Origin: Isoetes taiwanensis
Lineage: Eukaryota > Streptophyta > Lycopodiopsida > Isoetales > Isoetaceae
NCBI GenBank assembly: GCA_021234155.1
Contig: JAJEKV010000004.1
Coordinates: 23,467,122 to 23,531,121, forward strand
Direction: 5' to 3'
Length of the DNA stretch: 64,000 nt
Below the pieces are notes generated by a model that saw only the letters and a program-made list of their open reading frames with translations, ran no database searches and was not told the origin of the DNA. The position numbers and the translations under genes are program-made. Below, in pieces: positions 33,483 through 44,173 of the stretch (position 1 is its first letter; every line of letters starts with the position of its first letter).

Positions 33483-33989
33483 ATGAGGATCCATAAAGGC
33501 CACTTTAAGAAAGATCTTGGCGCAAGAAGGATCTTAAGTTGGCACCGTTTCCATGGACCATTTCAAGTTATTAAAGTGGCCAATGAGAATGCATATCAAT
33601 TAAGATTGCCTCAAGGTTGGAAAATGCATGATGTAGTGAATGTTTCATTCCTAAAAGCTTATCATGGTAAGGAGTTACCTCAACTTGGGAGGTTAACTGA
33701 GCCAGAATTGATTGATGATTCCGAAGTTCTAGAGCCGGAAACAATTTTGGCGGATAAATCCACTAGTGGTTCAAGACAATACTTGGTTAAGTTCGCTCAC
33801 AAACCTTTGGAGGACTCTTCATGGGTGCGTGGCAATGTTTTAGAAGCTTATCCGGATATTCTTAGGGAATATAAAGATCAGAAAGCAAAGGAGGCTGAGA
33901 GACAAGAGGAAGTCCAATCACAGGCTTCTACTAGCCGGCCTAAGAGAGGGCCAAGGAAGGATTATGCTCGGATGGCTAAAGGTATTTAG
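33483..33989 (+). CDS. Integrase C-terminus with chromodomain
   Basis: 168 codons, open to the natural pol stop. First the GPF...L motif (HGPFQVIKVANENAYQLRLP), then NVSFLKAY, then EPETILADKSTSGSRQYLVK and FAHKPLEDSSWVRGNVLEAY, a chromodomain with two of the aromatic positions changed (QYLVKF, SSW). The end is basic (RPKRGPRKDYARMAKGI). This part of pol is intact, but the upstream protein is broken. Confidence 0.8.
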   Translation: MRIHKGHFKKDLGARRILSWHRFHGPFQVIKVANENAYQLRLPQGWKMHDVVNVSFLKAYHGKELPQLGRLTEPELIDDSEVLEPETILADKSTSGSRQYLVKFAHKPLEDSSWVRGNVLEAYPDILREYKDQKAKEAERQEEVQSQASTSRPKRGPRKDYARMAKGI

Positions 33990-34015
33990 ACATCCTTTTG
34001 CAGCAGAGGACTGCT

Positions 34016-34024
34016 GCGGGGGAA
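34016..34024 (+). promoter_or_regulatory. Polypurine tract
   Basis: GCGGGGGAA directly before the 3' LTR. Confidence 0.8.
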
Positions 34025-34209
34025 TGCTATATGCCAAGGACGTGGCCTTTAGTCCAAAAGGGGCCTTATGGTCCAAAGAGGGTTTTTAGTCCAAAAGGGG
34101 GCGTGCATGCTATATAGTAGCTCGGGGGAGAGCTCTGGGGCAGCTGTGTCTTAGCTGAGGGCTCGTGGTTGGGTGGTGAGATAGCGTGCCACGTCAAGAG
34201 TCCATTTTA
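34025..34209 (+). repeat. 3' LTR (185 bp)
   Basis: Same length as the 5' LTR with about two substitutions (TTTTTAG for TTTTTCG; GGCGTGC for GGCATGC). TGGTC follows at 34210-34214. Confidence 0.93.
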
Positions 34210-34214
34210 TGGTC

Positions 34215-34690
34215 TGCAGGTATGCTACCATCAACGTGAATTAAATATTATTTTATATTGCTCTCTGTAAATATGCTACCAGATCATGGCTCTGTATTTC
34301 ATAAGTTCTTATGCCCTTTTTTTTCTTTAACAAAGCATCCTATAGTTGCAACTGTGTTTAGAGCACTGTATGTAGTTGCGAGATATTTCTATTTTATTGG
34401 ATATTCCAAGGGAGAACCTGAGAAGAGATACGAAAAGCTTGGGTATGCAGTTTTATTTCTCATTTTCAGTAAATTCATTTTGGGTTCGACCTGATCTGTT
34501 TGGGTCCTTTGTGGTATAGGGGCTTTCATTTCTTTGCACTTGTTGGATTACTTGTCTGCACACTTTCTTTCGCGCTCCATTTGCTGCTGAAGTGACGCCT
34601 GTATTTTTTCATGTTCACCTTTTGTAACCAATACAAAGAAGACACTTATGTCTCTTATGTAAAATTTCCTACCCATAAGCAAATAAAGAA
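34215..34690. other. Intergenic
   Basis: The sequence that flanked the chromovirus before insertion. A short frame (34258-34494) contains membrane-like FLCPFFSLTKHPIVATVFRA but I cannot assign it. Confidence 0.35.
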
Positions 34691-34704
34691 GGACTCTATT
34701 TAAA

Positions 34705-34710
<6 letters not shown>
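34691..34710. repeat. LINE B target-site duplication, 3'-side copy
   Basis: GGACTCTATTTAAATATTAT matches 38737-38756 (GGATTCTATTTAAAGATTAT) with two differences, as expected for target-primed insertion. Confidence 0.8.

Positions 34711-34759
<49 letters not shown>
34703..34759. repeat. (ATT)n microsatellite, LINE B tail
   Basis: About 17 ATT units form the 3' tail of LINE B in place of plain poly(A). Confidence 0.9.
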
Positions 34760-34817
34760 ATATAATGTCTAATGCTCACTTGGGCCTCGAGAGGCCATGG
34801 AGCACATGAACAACAAT

Positions 34818-35042
34818 TTACAACTTTAATAGCAAGGAACGGTGTGCATCCACCGCCCTTATATATGGTCCCAGCGTCATTGGTGGTATATGTAATAGTG
34901 AAGAGAAATCCTCGGCCTGGATGCCAAAATTGTGTCTAATATCTGCATATTCGGAACAATGTATGAAAGTATGATTTTCGTCTTCAACACATCCTGTCTT
35001 GCATATTCTACAGGCGGTTTTTACGCCGGTATTTTCGTCCAT
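34818..35042 (-). pseudogene. LINE B ORF2 C-terminal zinc motif
   Basis: Reads TACRICKTGCVEDENHTFIHC followed by SEYADIRHNFGIQAED, a CX2C...HX4C-type finger found at the end of plant LINE ORF2 proteins. Out of frame with the RT block by a shift near 35060. Confidence 0.8.
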
Positions 35043-35076
35043 CTGCTGTTTCTATTTCAGTTTGTGTGACCCGGTT

Positions 35077-36690
35077 CTATACGGCTATTAGTTTCCTTTG
35101 TGCTGGCGGGATGTTGGCCTTTAAATATAAGTGGCTCTCGTATGTTCTCATGCAATTAACATCTGCCCGGTACTGTTGCATTCTCTTCCTTGGATCAGCC
35201 CATAATTGTCCCAATGCCATCCTTTCAAGTAAAGAACGGACTTCATCTTTCTCTGTTGGCCATGAAGAGCTCTCTAGACCCCACTTACCAGCCCATCTTG
35301 TGACTTCCTTTGCCATTTCGAAGTTTTCCATTGCTTGATGTGACAACCTATTCGGACTTTGTGCTTTAACCCTGTTATAGAAATTTATAGCATGAAAAAG
35401 CCCTTCTAACTCAAGTGGGAACATACCTGCCTCCGCTAGAGTTATGGCGTACGGAGTCTGTGATCTTATCCCAAGTTCCTCCTTTAGATATATCTTCTGG
35501 ACCCCCTCTATTTGTTTCCACATTCTTGAAGAGATTTCTGGCCCCCAAATTGGAGCACCATACAGCATAACTGTCTGAACAAGAGTTTTGAATAGCATCT
35601 TCTTCAGGTTCCAATCAGTGAGGGAGGCTTTTCTACACTTCGCCATCATGCTAGATAATGTTGCCTTACCGCCTGAGACTCGCCTATTTATGCAGTTCTT
35701 CCAACTGTAATTGGATGCAATGTCAAGCCCTAGATATTTATATGAGTCAACTGTTTCTAAAATCTGCCCCTTATATGTGAAAACAGGCCGCTCCCTTGTC
35801 CCGAAAACCATGACCTTGGATTTCGAGAGGTTTACACTCATCTTTTTTGCTTCGCAGAACTGCTCCAACTTCTGTAAGTGATCTTGCAAGGTTGCCTTCT
35901 TACTAGCAAGTAGGACTATATCGTCTGCATATAGGAGAAGTTGCACTATGTATGTGCCTAATTTTGTTCCTGCTAAAGATCCAGCTCGAAGCCAATCATC
36001 TAACTCATCTATAAAAACTCCGAACAGAGTCGGGGAAAGGGGGCACCCTTGCTGAACCCCTATGGTGCTTCTGATTTCTGTGTCTAAGTCCCATGCTATC
36101 TTAATCAATACTTCACTGTATAACTGGGATACTGCTCTCCTTAGCTCCATAGGGACACCTATCTGAATTAATCTGTCACTGAGTTCCTTGCGTGAGATCG
36201 TATCGAATGCCTTTGTGAAGTCTATAAAAGCTATGTATAGGGATGCGTTTGGAGCTTTGGCTTTCTCTATCAACGCTCTGAGCGTTAGCACATGGTCCAA
36301 TGTATTATGTTTCTGCCTAAAACCTGCTTGGTAATGTGAGCGAATATTCTTTTGCTCAGCCCATGAGCTCAACTTTGCTTCTAACAAGCTGCCCAAGATT
36401 TTTGAGAACACGCTGCCGATTAAAATAGTTCTGTAGTTGCCTGCAACTTTTTGGTCTCCTCCTTTATGGATCGGGTGGACCCTATTTGTTCTCCAACTTA
36501 CTGGTAGCCCTTGAATTAAGCTATTATTGAGCAGATCTGTTAGGGTAGCTAATGTATTTTCTCCACTCCATTTAAGAAGCTCCATACACAAACCATCTGC
36601 ATCCTGTGCCTTATTGTTTGATGCTTTGGATAAGCATTCTTTAACTTCTGCTACAGTAAAAAGGGCAGATGTTGTGGCTAGATTTGGCAT
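35077..36690 (-). CDS. LINE B ORF2 reverse transcriptase block
   Basis: 537 codons without a stop, the longest frame in the window. RT motifs in order: NNKAQDADGLCMELLKW, NRVHPIHKGGDQKVAGNYRT, SHYQAGFRQKHNTLDHVLTL, IAFIDFTKAFDTISRKEL (first catalytic Asp), IGVQQGCPLSPTLFGVFIDE, QLLLYADDIVLLASKK (active-site YADD), MSVNLSKSKVMVFG, VDSYKYLGLDIA, then the thumb and connection. The first ATG is internal to ORF2, since the endonuclease lies upstream in another frame. The catalytic residues are all intact, so this copy degenerated late. Length and layout resemble ORF2 of LINE A (no closer than the family level by eye). Confidence 0.9.
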   Translation of the reverse strand: MPNLATTSALFTVAEVKECLSKASNNKAQDADGLCMELLKWSGENTLATLTDLLNNSLIQGLPVSWRTNRVHPIHKGGDQKVAGNYRTILIGSVFSKILGSLLEAKLSSWAEQKNIRSHYQAGFRQKHNTLDHVLTLRALIEKAKAPNASLYIAFIDFTKAFDTISRKELSDRLIQIGVPMELRRAVSQLYSEVLIKIAWDLDTEIRSTIGVQQGCPLSPTLFGVFIDELDDWLRAGSLAGTKLGTYIVQLLLYADDIVLLASKKATLQDHLQKLEQFCEAKKMSVNLSKSKVMVFGTRERPVFTYKGQILETVDSYKYLGLDIASNYSWKNCINRRVSGGKATLSSMMAKCRKASLTDWNLKKMLFKTLVQTVMLYGAPIWGPEISSRMWKQIEGVQKIYLKEELGIRSQTPYAITLAEAGMFPLELEGLFHAINFYNRVKAQSPNRLSHQAMENFEMAKEVTRWAGKWGLESSSWPTEKDEVRSLLERMALGQLWADPRKRMQQYRADVNCMRTYESHLYLKANIPPAQRKLIAV

Positions 36691-36804
36691 GCTTTCAGCG
36701 CCATCTATCTCATATATAGCCCTGACATGTTTTAATAGTGACTCGGTATCTAGAGCAGTTTGTGTATGGTTGTCCTGCAGTCTACTCCAGAAACTTTTGG
36801 GAGA

Positions 36805-37890
36805 TTAAAGAAGTTGTTCTGATAGGTCTGATTGCCTTTGAGCAAAGTAAGCGCGTTTTTTGTTCCTAATGAACTGCTTGTACCATTTAGGCTTGCATAT
36901 ACAGTTTTGTGGCAATCTTTTTCTAGCATCCTGACATTCTGAATCCCACCACGAATTGCAAGGCTTACCTGTTGTGAATTTCTTTGTGAGCCCAAATGCC
37001 TTTTTCCCTGCTGCAAAGAGGAGCCCTTGAAAGTTTCTTGCATCAGTCTCCAAATTCCCTGACCACGTAGCAGCAGCCACAAGCTCTTCTATGTTTTTCT
37101 CATATGCTTCATGATGCTTATAGCTGATTTTTAAACGAGGATGAAAGCTGGCTGCAGAGATCTCTAGCTTGGCAAAAGCTTTGAGTGTTATATGCAAGGG
37201 GTCATGATCTGACTCATGTAGCTGTTCTCCCACATGGAAATCAGAAATAAGGTCTTTGCTTCTTGCCAAAAGATAGTCAATGGTGTTTGCCTCGGTGATT
37301 CCTATAAGTCGGACTTGGATTGTGGAAAAGCTTTTATTCCATTGATTATTTTTCGGTTGGCGGTGGTGCTTAATTCAAGTAGCTTGTGACCCATTTCATT
37401 GGATATTATATCCTCTGAAAATCATGTCATATGCGGGGTCTTCGTGCTCATCAAGGTATACATTTGCCAAATCCTCAAAGATATTTGCTTTGGTTGCGGG
37501 TTTACGCCATTGAAGTCACCTACTATAAATATATCCCCTTGGGATGAGTATTCAAGAATATCCAGAGCACAAATTTTCGTAAGGGTTCTCCTTGTCTAGA
37601 TTATGCTTATGATATATGCTAGCATTTTCGGAGCAAAGTAGCAAAAGACAAAATTAGTGGTCGCCTATGCCTCCAAAACCACGCCCAACTCCATTTACTT
37701 TCTCATTCGGACTTGAGCTAACAAATTACATAACACGGTATGTCGGGGAGAGATCAAACCGGGTGAGTCCATGTCTCTGTGAAGCATAATAGATCTTGGT
37801 GTTGCCAAATTTCCGGTGTTTGCGTTTATTTTTTCCGAGATAGTCCATGCATTCCATAGACTAATTCTCAAGGCCCTTGCTTCCTATTTG
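36805..37890 (-). pseudogene. LINE B ORF2 endonuclease region
   Basis: Near 37505-37540 the minus strand reads QGDIFIVGDFNG, the APE-endonuclease GDFN motif. 37269-36805 continues ESDHDPLHITLKAFAKLEIS (SDH catalytic motif) and on to the linker NSWWDSECQDARKRLPQNCI. Upstream towards 37890 the frame is broken several times. The domain nicks the target strand. Confidence 0.8.
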
Positions 37891-37896
37891 TGTTTT

Positions 37897-38313
37897 TCAT
37901 TTTGTGATGATGGCTTTTCCCTGCTTGGTCGGATATGCAACTAATCCTTTATCCCTGGCCTCTTTTACTTTTGCCCATTCAAGCTTTCGTAGTTCTAGCT
38001 GGCTTGGAGTAAGGTCCCGATCCAGCCAGATCTTCTCTCCCTTAAGCACATTTCTATTATGCAGGACTCTATCTCTAGCTTCTTTTGTCTGGAATTTCAC
38101 TAGAATTGGGCGAGAGTATGTACCTGGTTTTCCCAATCTTCGTGATGACACATGAAGTGGGTCATGAAGCCGCATTGTCTCTGAGAAAAATCGCCTAACA
38201 GTGATTGTCAAATCTTCTCCTTCTACCTCTTGCAAACCTGATATCTTCAGATTTTTGGCCCGTATTTCTTGCTCTGTTTGCTCTGATGAAACTTCAGCTT
38301 GGTGAAGTTTCAT
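37897..38313 (-). pseudogene. LINE B ORF1 C-terminal part
   Basis: 138 codons: KNLKISGLQEVEGEDLTITV then FFSETMRL, SSRRLGKPGTYSRPILVKFQ, and VLKGEKIWLDRDLTPSQLEL. This is the same RRM-like plus C-terminal domain arrangement as LINE A ORF1 (ILGLPEEE..., IWINEDLTTVQ). The coiled-coil N-terminus is missing beyond the truncation. Confidence 0.75.
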
Positions 38314-38340
38314 TTGCTCCTTTGTGGTTTCATTATATTA

Positions 38341-38729
38341 GGGTGAGATTCCACTATGACTTTAAAACCTAGAATTTTAATTAGAAACTCAATAGAACTT
38401 TTGCCATGTCAGAAAGTTATAGTTGCGATATATTCTACTTGACTAAAAGTTAAATTCAAAATACCCATGTGGCATTGCCAAGCCCTTTTTTAAAGGACAG
38501 TCAATATTGGCTGGCCCAAAAAAATAATATAACTGTCCCTTGCTCAGATGTCGCCATGTAGATCTTCATTTTGGCTTTTTGTTCTATTTTCCTTTCTTGG
38601 CTTTTTAATGTGTCTTACGTGGATGTTTTATAATTCACATGTGGAATCACCTTGTGGAAACCATTAACTTTTATTACGGAACTTTAATTCCACGTCCTCA
38701 GAGACGTCCATCCTAGTCGAATCTCACCC
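38341..38729. mobile_element. Tourist-like MITE (389 bp) with TTA duplication
   Basis: Ends GGGTGAGATTCCACTATGAC and, in reverse complement, GGGTGAGATTCGACTAGGAT; 17 of the first 20 positions agree. TTA flanks both sides (38338-38340 and 38730-38732), the PIF/Harbinger signature. No coding capacity. It lies three to five bases inside the 5' end of LINE B, so it inserted after LINE B. Confidence 0.88.
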
Positions 38730-38736
38730 TTATTCA

Positions 38737-38756
38737 GGATTCTATTTAAAGATTAT
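38737..38756. repeat. LINE B target-site duplication, 5'-side copy
   Basis: Pairs with 34691-34710 (18 of 20 bases alike). Confidence 0.8.
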
Positions 38757-41214
38757 ATTAGTTAAAACACATGCCCGTTAACGGCATTTATTGGCAATCA
38801 ACGCTTTTAATTTGGAATTTTTCGGTCTAAGGGAAAAGGATTTTGTTTTTTTTTTTAAAGGTGATTTCATAAGATTATTGGTGTTTTGGCAGTTGGAAAA
38901 TATTTCCGTGCTTTCACAAATCGGACCAGTCTTCCTTCCTTTTTTTTTTTAAATCTTATTTCGACCACGATCTGGTGACCTGAAAACATCTGTCCGATTC
39001 CAAAAATTGGAAAGATTTTTTCGCTATGATTTAAGGAAGGGGTTTGGATTTGCATCGAATTGCCTTGACTCCAGAATTGCAGGTATCTGAAAAAGGGTGC
39101 GATTGGCATGTAATGTGGAACATGTTTTAACCTGCGATTTCATTTGTGTTCAAGGCAGGTCTGGATATGCTGTTGATATGCCGATAACAGAGGTATCGAT
39201 ACTCTAGGTTGAAAGCGTGGATTGTCAACTTTTGTTTTGATTTGCTTATTGTTCCTAGGTTTAGCCAAGACCAAATTGTCAAGAATGAGTAAGCCAATCG
39301 ATTGCTCTAGATATGCACGTTTGTGGTTGGGTTATTTGTTCTGACACAAAGGCATTGCTATTTACCTATGATTCTTAGTTTCGATTTTTGCATTCTTTCC
39401 TTTATGTTTTGTTCACATAAACACGAGACCTGGCTCCAAAAATACTAGTCCTACTAATATATAAAGAACTTTCTACAGATGAAGAAAAAACAGTGAATAA
39501 ATGCATAATATCGAGTACTCAAAAGGTGTAGTGCATAATATCGAGTACTCAAAAGGTGTAGTTTCTCGCAATTTCTTGCTCCACTTGAGTTCACAAGGCA
39601 GTTTATTTTCCCATTCGTATTCTAATTGGGCAACATGCAGATTCCTAAGATCCTATTGATGATTAGACAAGGTTAGAATCAGATGCTTTATGCATGTCTT
39701 TCCTCCGTAATCTGAAAACAAAGCTATAAATTTGATCGTCATGCATAAACAGAGGAAAAGGAATACATGGCAAGGCATCTAATATGTGCTAATTTTGCTA
39801 TCTTGCATTATCACATTGCATGAAGCAGGGCTTTAGGGAAATTGGGTTATATTTAAGGTTCTAACTAACTAGGTTGCAAAGAGTTCTACAAGGGAAATTG
39901 CGTTCTGGTGATTGGTAAGGCTGAGCTGAGTATTAAGTTCTCTATAAGTTTGCTTCAGAGTTTGAATCCTTAGATGGGGAATGTTTATGAGCTCCTTTAG
40001 CTCATTTTAGGAGTTTGATTCATTAGAAATATGTTGCCTGATTTGAAATACAGAAAAGGGCTTTATGAAAAGGCCTCAGTTTGCCATTAAATGTGGTTGC
40101 ATGTGGGTTTATTCTCTTTGTTTATGTCTTTATTTCTAGACGTAGACTTGAAGATATGCCATAACACTTGATGTTTGGACGATACTTGGCGCTTCCAGAC
40201 TAGATTTGCATTTACATTTTCCTTGCAGAATGGAGCTTGCCCATTTTGGAAAGATGCATTATGCCTCTAGATATATCATAGAAGTAACATTGTTACATGT
40301 CTATTGAACAATGAGTCTCGGTTTTCTCTAGGCCTCCTATGCTTGCTCCTCTAGAAGTACAAATTTACATGTATGCGTTCTGCTCTTCATAGGGTTTCAA
40401 TCCCGCGTGGGAGTTGTTTATGTTTTTATTTTTATTCTTACAGGTTCAGTTCATGTGGATGCAGAGCTTTAATATCAACACTTCACCACGGTGTCAATCA
40501 TCTAGCCTATGGTTCTAATGATCTAACCCTCTCATGATGGCAGAAAGCTTGCATTTGGATCATTTGACCATAAATATAGAAAGTTCGATCCCGAATCTCT
40601 TATGACAGTGAAATCTTTTTCTATCTTTTGGAACTCCAACCAGCGGCCTTTGTTTGGTGGCTTTGACTTTTGCAAGGCAAAATTTGATGGTATTTTCTTT
40701 TTTCTTTCCTAGCTTTCAATATAATAATGGCATATGTAGGGTTTTGATTGCCAAACATGCTTTGATACTTTTATATATCTTGCACTGCATTGTATTGGAT
40801 CTACGTTTTGCAGGTTCGTGCTCTAAGAGACTTTTTGAATATGACTTCTTTTAGGTTTGTTGAATTTCTAGCTCTGTAAGGATTAGTCCTTGATCTGTGT
40901 TGCACCCTTATGCATTTAAATTCTATAATGTTTGGATTCCTTTGTTGGCGCATCGTTCAAATCTCATAAGCATATTGCAAGGACGGTATAGAGGTAAAAA
41001 CATCCATTTGTTTATGATCCAACCATTTTTTCATTTTCATTATTTAGGTGCCTTTGCTATTCTGATGCATGATATCTGCTACATGGTGGCAAGCTTTTAC
41101 AACTTCAGACTTGTGAGGTGACCATACCATTTATATTATTGCAAGTGAATTTTTCTGCTAAGCATCTTTTATTTTCCATAGATACTTCCTAACCTTGGCC
41201 ATTAAGAGGATCAT
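38757..41214. other. Intergenic
   Basis: Long AT-rich stretch with T runs. A 30 bp tandem duplication (TGCATAATATCGAGTACTCA AAAGGTGTAG) lies at 39502-39561. No gene supported. Confidence 0.4.
39502..39561. repeat. 30-bp tandem duplication
   Basis: Two exact copies of TGCATAATATCGAGTACTCA followed by AAAGGTGTAG. Confidence 0.9.
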
Positions 41215-41289
41215 AGGAGGGCCGTAGGTAAGGCTCTAATGCTACATATCATTCAGTGCATCACCATCATATAAGGCTATAGCATACAA

Positions 41290-41391
41290 AATTTCTTATA
41301 ACCTATTGGTCCCATGACCTATTGGTCTCCGTGGACGCTAAAAAAATCTATTCTATTCTATTCTATTCTATTCTATTCTATTCTATTCTTT
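41290..41391 (+). repeat. LINE/SINE-type 3' tail with (TATTC)n
   Basis: TTGGTCCCATGACCTATTGG, TCTCCGTGGACGCTAAAAAA, then nine TATTC units. The same module in minus orientation is at 17420-17530 and 61903-61995. The 5' end of the element cannot be placed. Confidence 0.55.
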
Positions 41392-42860
41392 GTTTTCGCA
41401 TTTGCATTCAAATATGCAGCCTCCTAGCAGATTTATAATATTATGTTGACTATTGTTTAGTTGTGTATATACACAATGCTTAGATATCAATCTTTGCATC
41501 GCTACTGGAATTACATCTGGAATATAAGGCTGTATCAGGCTTATCATGTAGGATGCTAATATTTGCCATAATCAATTGCCACAAGCAGAGCATTCTGGAG
41601 TCATATTGCAAATATAGATATCATTTTATTCTTGCTTCAAGCATCAGTAAGTTATTGCAGAGAGCAGAGCATTGAGCATTCTGAAGTTCTATTGCAAATT
41701 AAAACATCATTTCCTTCTTGCTTCAAGGATCAGTAGGTCGTTGCATAGGTTGTTGCAATTCTGGCTGCATTTTTTTCAGAGTCATCTCATCTCGGAGCAG
41801 AAGTGTCTTCTGCGCAAATATGTCCAATCTTTTAAAGCTTCTTATCCGATGCTTATTTCTTTCATTCGACTGTCCAAAAATTGAAGAATTTTGTTTTTTG
41901 GTCTAATCTTCTCCTCTCCATTTTAGCATGCAGCTCCTTATCTGATTCCACCTGGCAAAAAGGATGCATGCCATGATTGCTAGAATAACGATATTCTTCT
42001 TCACGAGATGCATGTTATGTTCCGTCTCTTCATAAGGATTTGTTGATTCTTCCTATTCTATCCTTTGGGAGCTTTTAATTTGTCTCTTCTAGCATTGGCA
42101 AATCTGATGGCACCTTACCTGTTTATGAGGTATGTTTATATTGCTCTTCTCACTCATAATATAGGATTACGTTCTTCGGAATGGATAATGTGGCATCTAT
42201 TTGAAAGGGTGTCACGCCTCGAAGCTTCGTGGTAGTTGTAACGATCCATGTAGCTTGGTGTTGTTTTGTAGTAGTGACATTTTAAATGATAGAAATCCAT
42301 TAGCTAAGGTTATTTAAACCTTTAATATATTTAACTTTAAAGAGTGAGCACCATAAAAATAGGGGAGCGAGGCTCATGACCTGTGCCAAGGGATGCCATG
42401 CTAAATCCGGCAAACCCTTCTGATTAGGAAGATGCCTAATCGAGCCTTAGGATGCCTGGCAGTATGGTAGATTGCCAACTATTAATCTTACATTTAGCCA
42501 AGCTATAAAGGATTTGGCCATTAGATAAACCTTGACTAATGGGATAAGGCCAAGTGGCTTTGCCCATGTGGCTAAAATGTATATAAGGAAATCTGATGGA
42601 TAAGAATGAGACCAGAAGCAGCTGGAAGCAAAGCAAAGACGGAGGAAGAAAAGGATGGCCGAATCAGAACAAGGAGCAGCCGATTTTAAGCAAAAAGGAT
42701 CTGAGAACGAGACTAAGAGGTGGGGATGTGCATGATGGCTTGGAGTCTCTTTTTGTTGTAGCTTTTATGTTGAGGAATAGAAGGGAAATTGGTTTCTGAA
42801 CTATGAAGGCATCAGTGAGACCGATCCCTGCTCTGAATTTCTACATCAAAATCCGACTGC
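41392..42860. other. Intergenic
   Basis: Contains a local duplication around 41586-41720 (AGCAGAGCATTCTG ... TATTGCAAAT ... CTTGCTTCAAG twice). No gene supported. Confidence 0.35.
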
Positions 42861-42865
42861 TCATA

Positions 42866-43919
42866 ATAGAATAGAATAGAATAGAATAGAATACATTATC
42901 GTCCCTTGTGCCATGAGGCCACTGGACTTGTGTAGCATGGGCGAGCTCCCTGACGGGGGCTACTAGCTCATCACGCTGTTTTATTGTAGCCTTTTTTGAA
43001 GGCTCACTTTTTTCTATTAATGCCGGCGCCCTACTTTGATTCGGCGTCTAGGCCGTGCAGGTATGCGTCTATATCAAACAGCTTTAAGCTGTACATTTAA
43101 TGGGCGTCTATGAATCGCCTCTTGAGCGACTCATATCGTAAGCCCTTTTTGTTCGTGCACTTCTCGGTGTCTGGTCAACATCTCTCGTATTGCATCTGCC
43201 AGTTCTCTCATTGTTTCTGTCTTTGCCATTATGGCATGTACTGGTTGTCCCCATCTTACTTTTCTGTACTTGTCCCTGATGTCTCTGTATGTTGGGCACT
43301 CATTGAGCATGTGGTTTTCGTCCTCCACTTCCCTTCTGTCACAGATTCTACATATTCTGTCGTGTTTTTCTATTTTCCTCCACCTGTCCTTTTCAATTCT
43401 TAGATCATGGCACCCCATCCTAAATTTTGCTAGGATGTCTCTTCTCTGTTTTCCAAGCATGTTATCTTGGTACATCTATTGCCCTATCATCCGTTCAGGA
43501 TTGAAGACTGCCATAAGCTAGAGTGTTTTAGGTCCTGTGTGTTTTTACAACCATGTTCGCGTAGCTTTGCTTGCCCAGTCCTCATTCCATTGGCCTTCAT
43601 CGATCAGTTCGCTCAGATTCATCCCCATTTCTCTGGTCCATATTGCTACATCCCTGAACCATCCGCTGCTCGCGGTGATGTGTGACTTTGCTGATTCGTT
43701 GATCGCGATGCTCGCTAATTTATCTGACTTCCCGCCTGCATTATTTCTTATGATGTATCTGATGGTCTTTTCCCATGCTCTCACCTCCATAGGTTTCTGA
43801 CCTGTCTCATATACTATGGCTGTCAGCGGTGTGTTTGCTCTCAGTTTGAATTCCTGTTTATGCAGCTGTCTGAAAATACCTTCTTGCTTTTCCCATTTCT
43901 TGCTTTTCATAATTAACAC
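42866..43919 (-). mobile_element. LINE C, 5'-truncated
   Basis: Minus-strand 3' end of a LINE: ORF2 C-terminal coding (43919-43131), a ~230 bp 3' UTR, and an (ATTCT)n tail at 42866-42893. The first block reads KKWEKQEGIFRQLHKQEFKL and GWFRDVAIWTREMGMNLSEL; the second carries RICRICDRREVEDENHMLNE-CPTYRDIRDKYRK, the same zinc motif as LINE A and B. RT and everything upstream are absent. The 3' UTR recurs alone at 52473-52695. Confidence 0.82.
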
Positions 43920-44173
43920 TTCAAACCATTAGGAAAAATTCGAAATTATAGTATAATACAGTGTTAAGTATATATATTAATAATTAAGTATATACTAATA
44001 AGTAAGTATATGGGAGTAATTAATAAAAGGGGCCTATTAATGGTAGGGAAATATTCCCTAGAGCATCTTCCTTTTTAAATATCTTCTTGCCACCTCATTT
44101 CCCCCCAAACCTTGCCCTAGGCCTCTCTCTCTCTTCATCAGCCTAACGTCACCAGTTTCCTTAACCGTAAGAC
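43920..44173 (+). promoter_or_regulatory. Putative promoter and leader of the H3-like frame
   Basis: A very AT-rich stretch (TATATATTAATAATTAAGTA-like) leads to TAATAAAAGGGGCC at 44021, about 150 bases before the ATG at 44174. The same AAAAGGGG(G)CC context follows the TATA box at 46153. TATA function is inferred from sequence only. Confidence 0.45.

Larger units (their letters stand above)
27331..34209 (+). mobile_element. Ty3/gypsy chromovirus with 185-bp LTRs, young but defective
   Basis: Plus-strand element: 5' LTR 27331-27515, PBS 27517-27528, gag stub, RT, RNase H, integrase, chromodomain, PPT 34016-34024, 3' LTR 34025-34209, TSD TGGTC. The LTRs differ at about two of 185 positions, so insertion was fairly recent. 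Most of gag and the protease are missing, the RT is split by a 3.2 kb nested element (28270-31494), and integrase has frameshifts. A recent insertion of a copy lacking gag and protease suggests either deletion after insertion or mobilisation in trans. Confidence 0.93.
34711..38736 (-). mobile_element. LINE B, nearly complete non-LTR retrotransposon
   Basis: Minus strand, bounded by a 20 bp imperfect TSD. Order: ORF1 C-terminal part (38313-37897), endonuclease (about 37890-36805), intact RT block (36690-35077), zinc motif (35042-34818), 3' UTR and an (AAT)n tail at 34708-34759. A MITE (38341-38729) sits at its extreme 5' end. The ORF1 N-terminus is absent, so the insertion is 5'-truncated. Confidence 0.9.
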
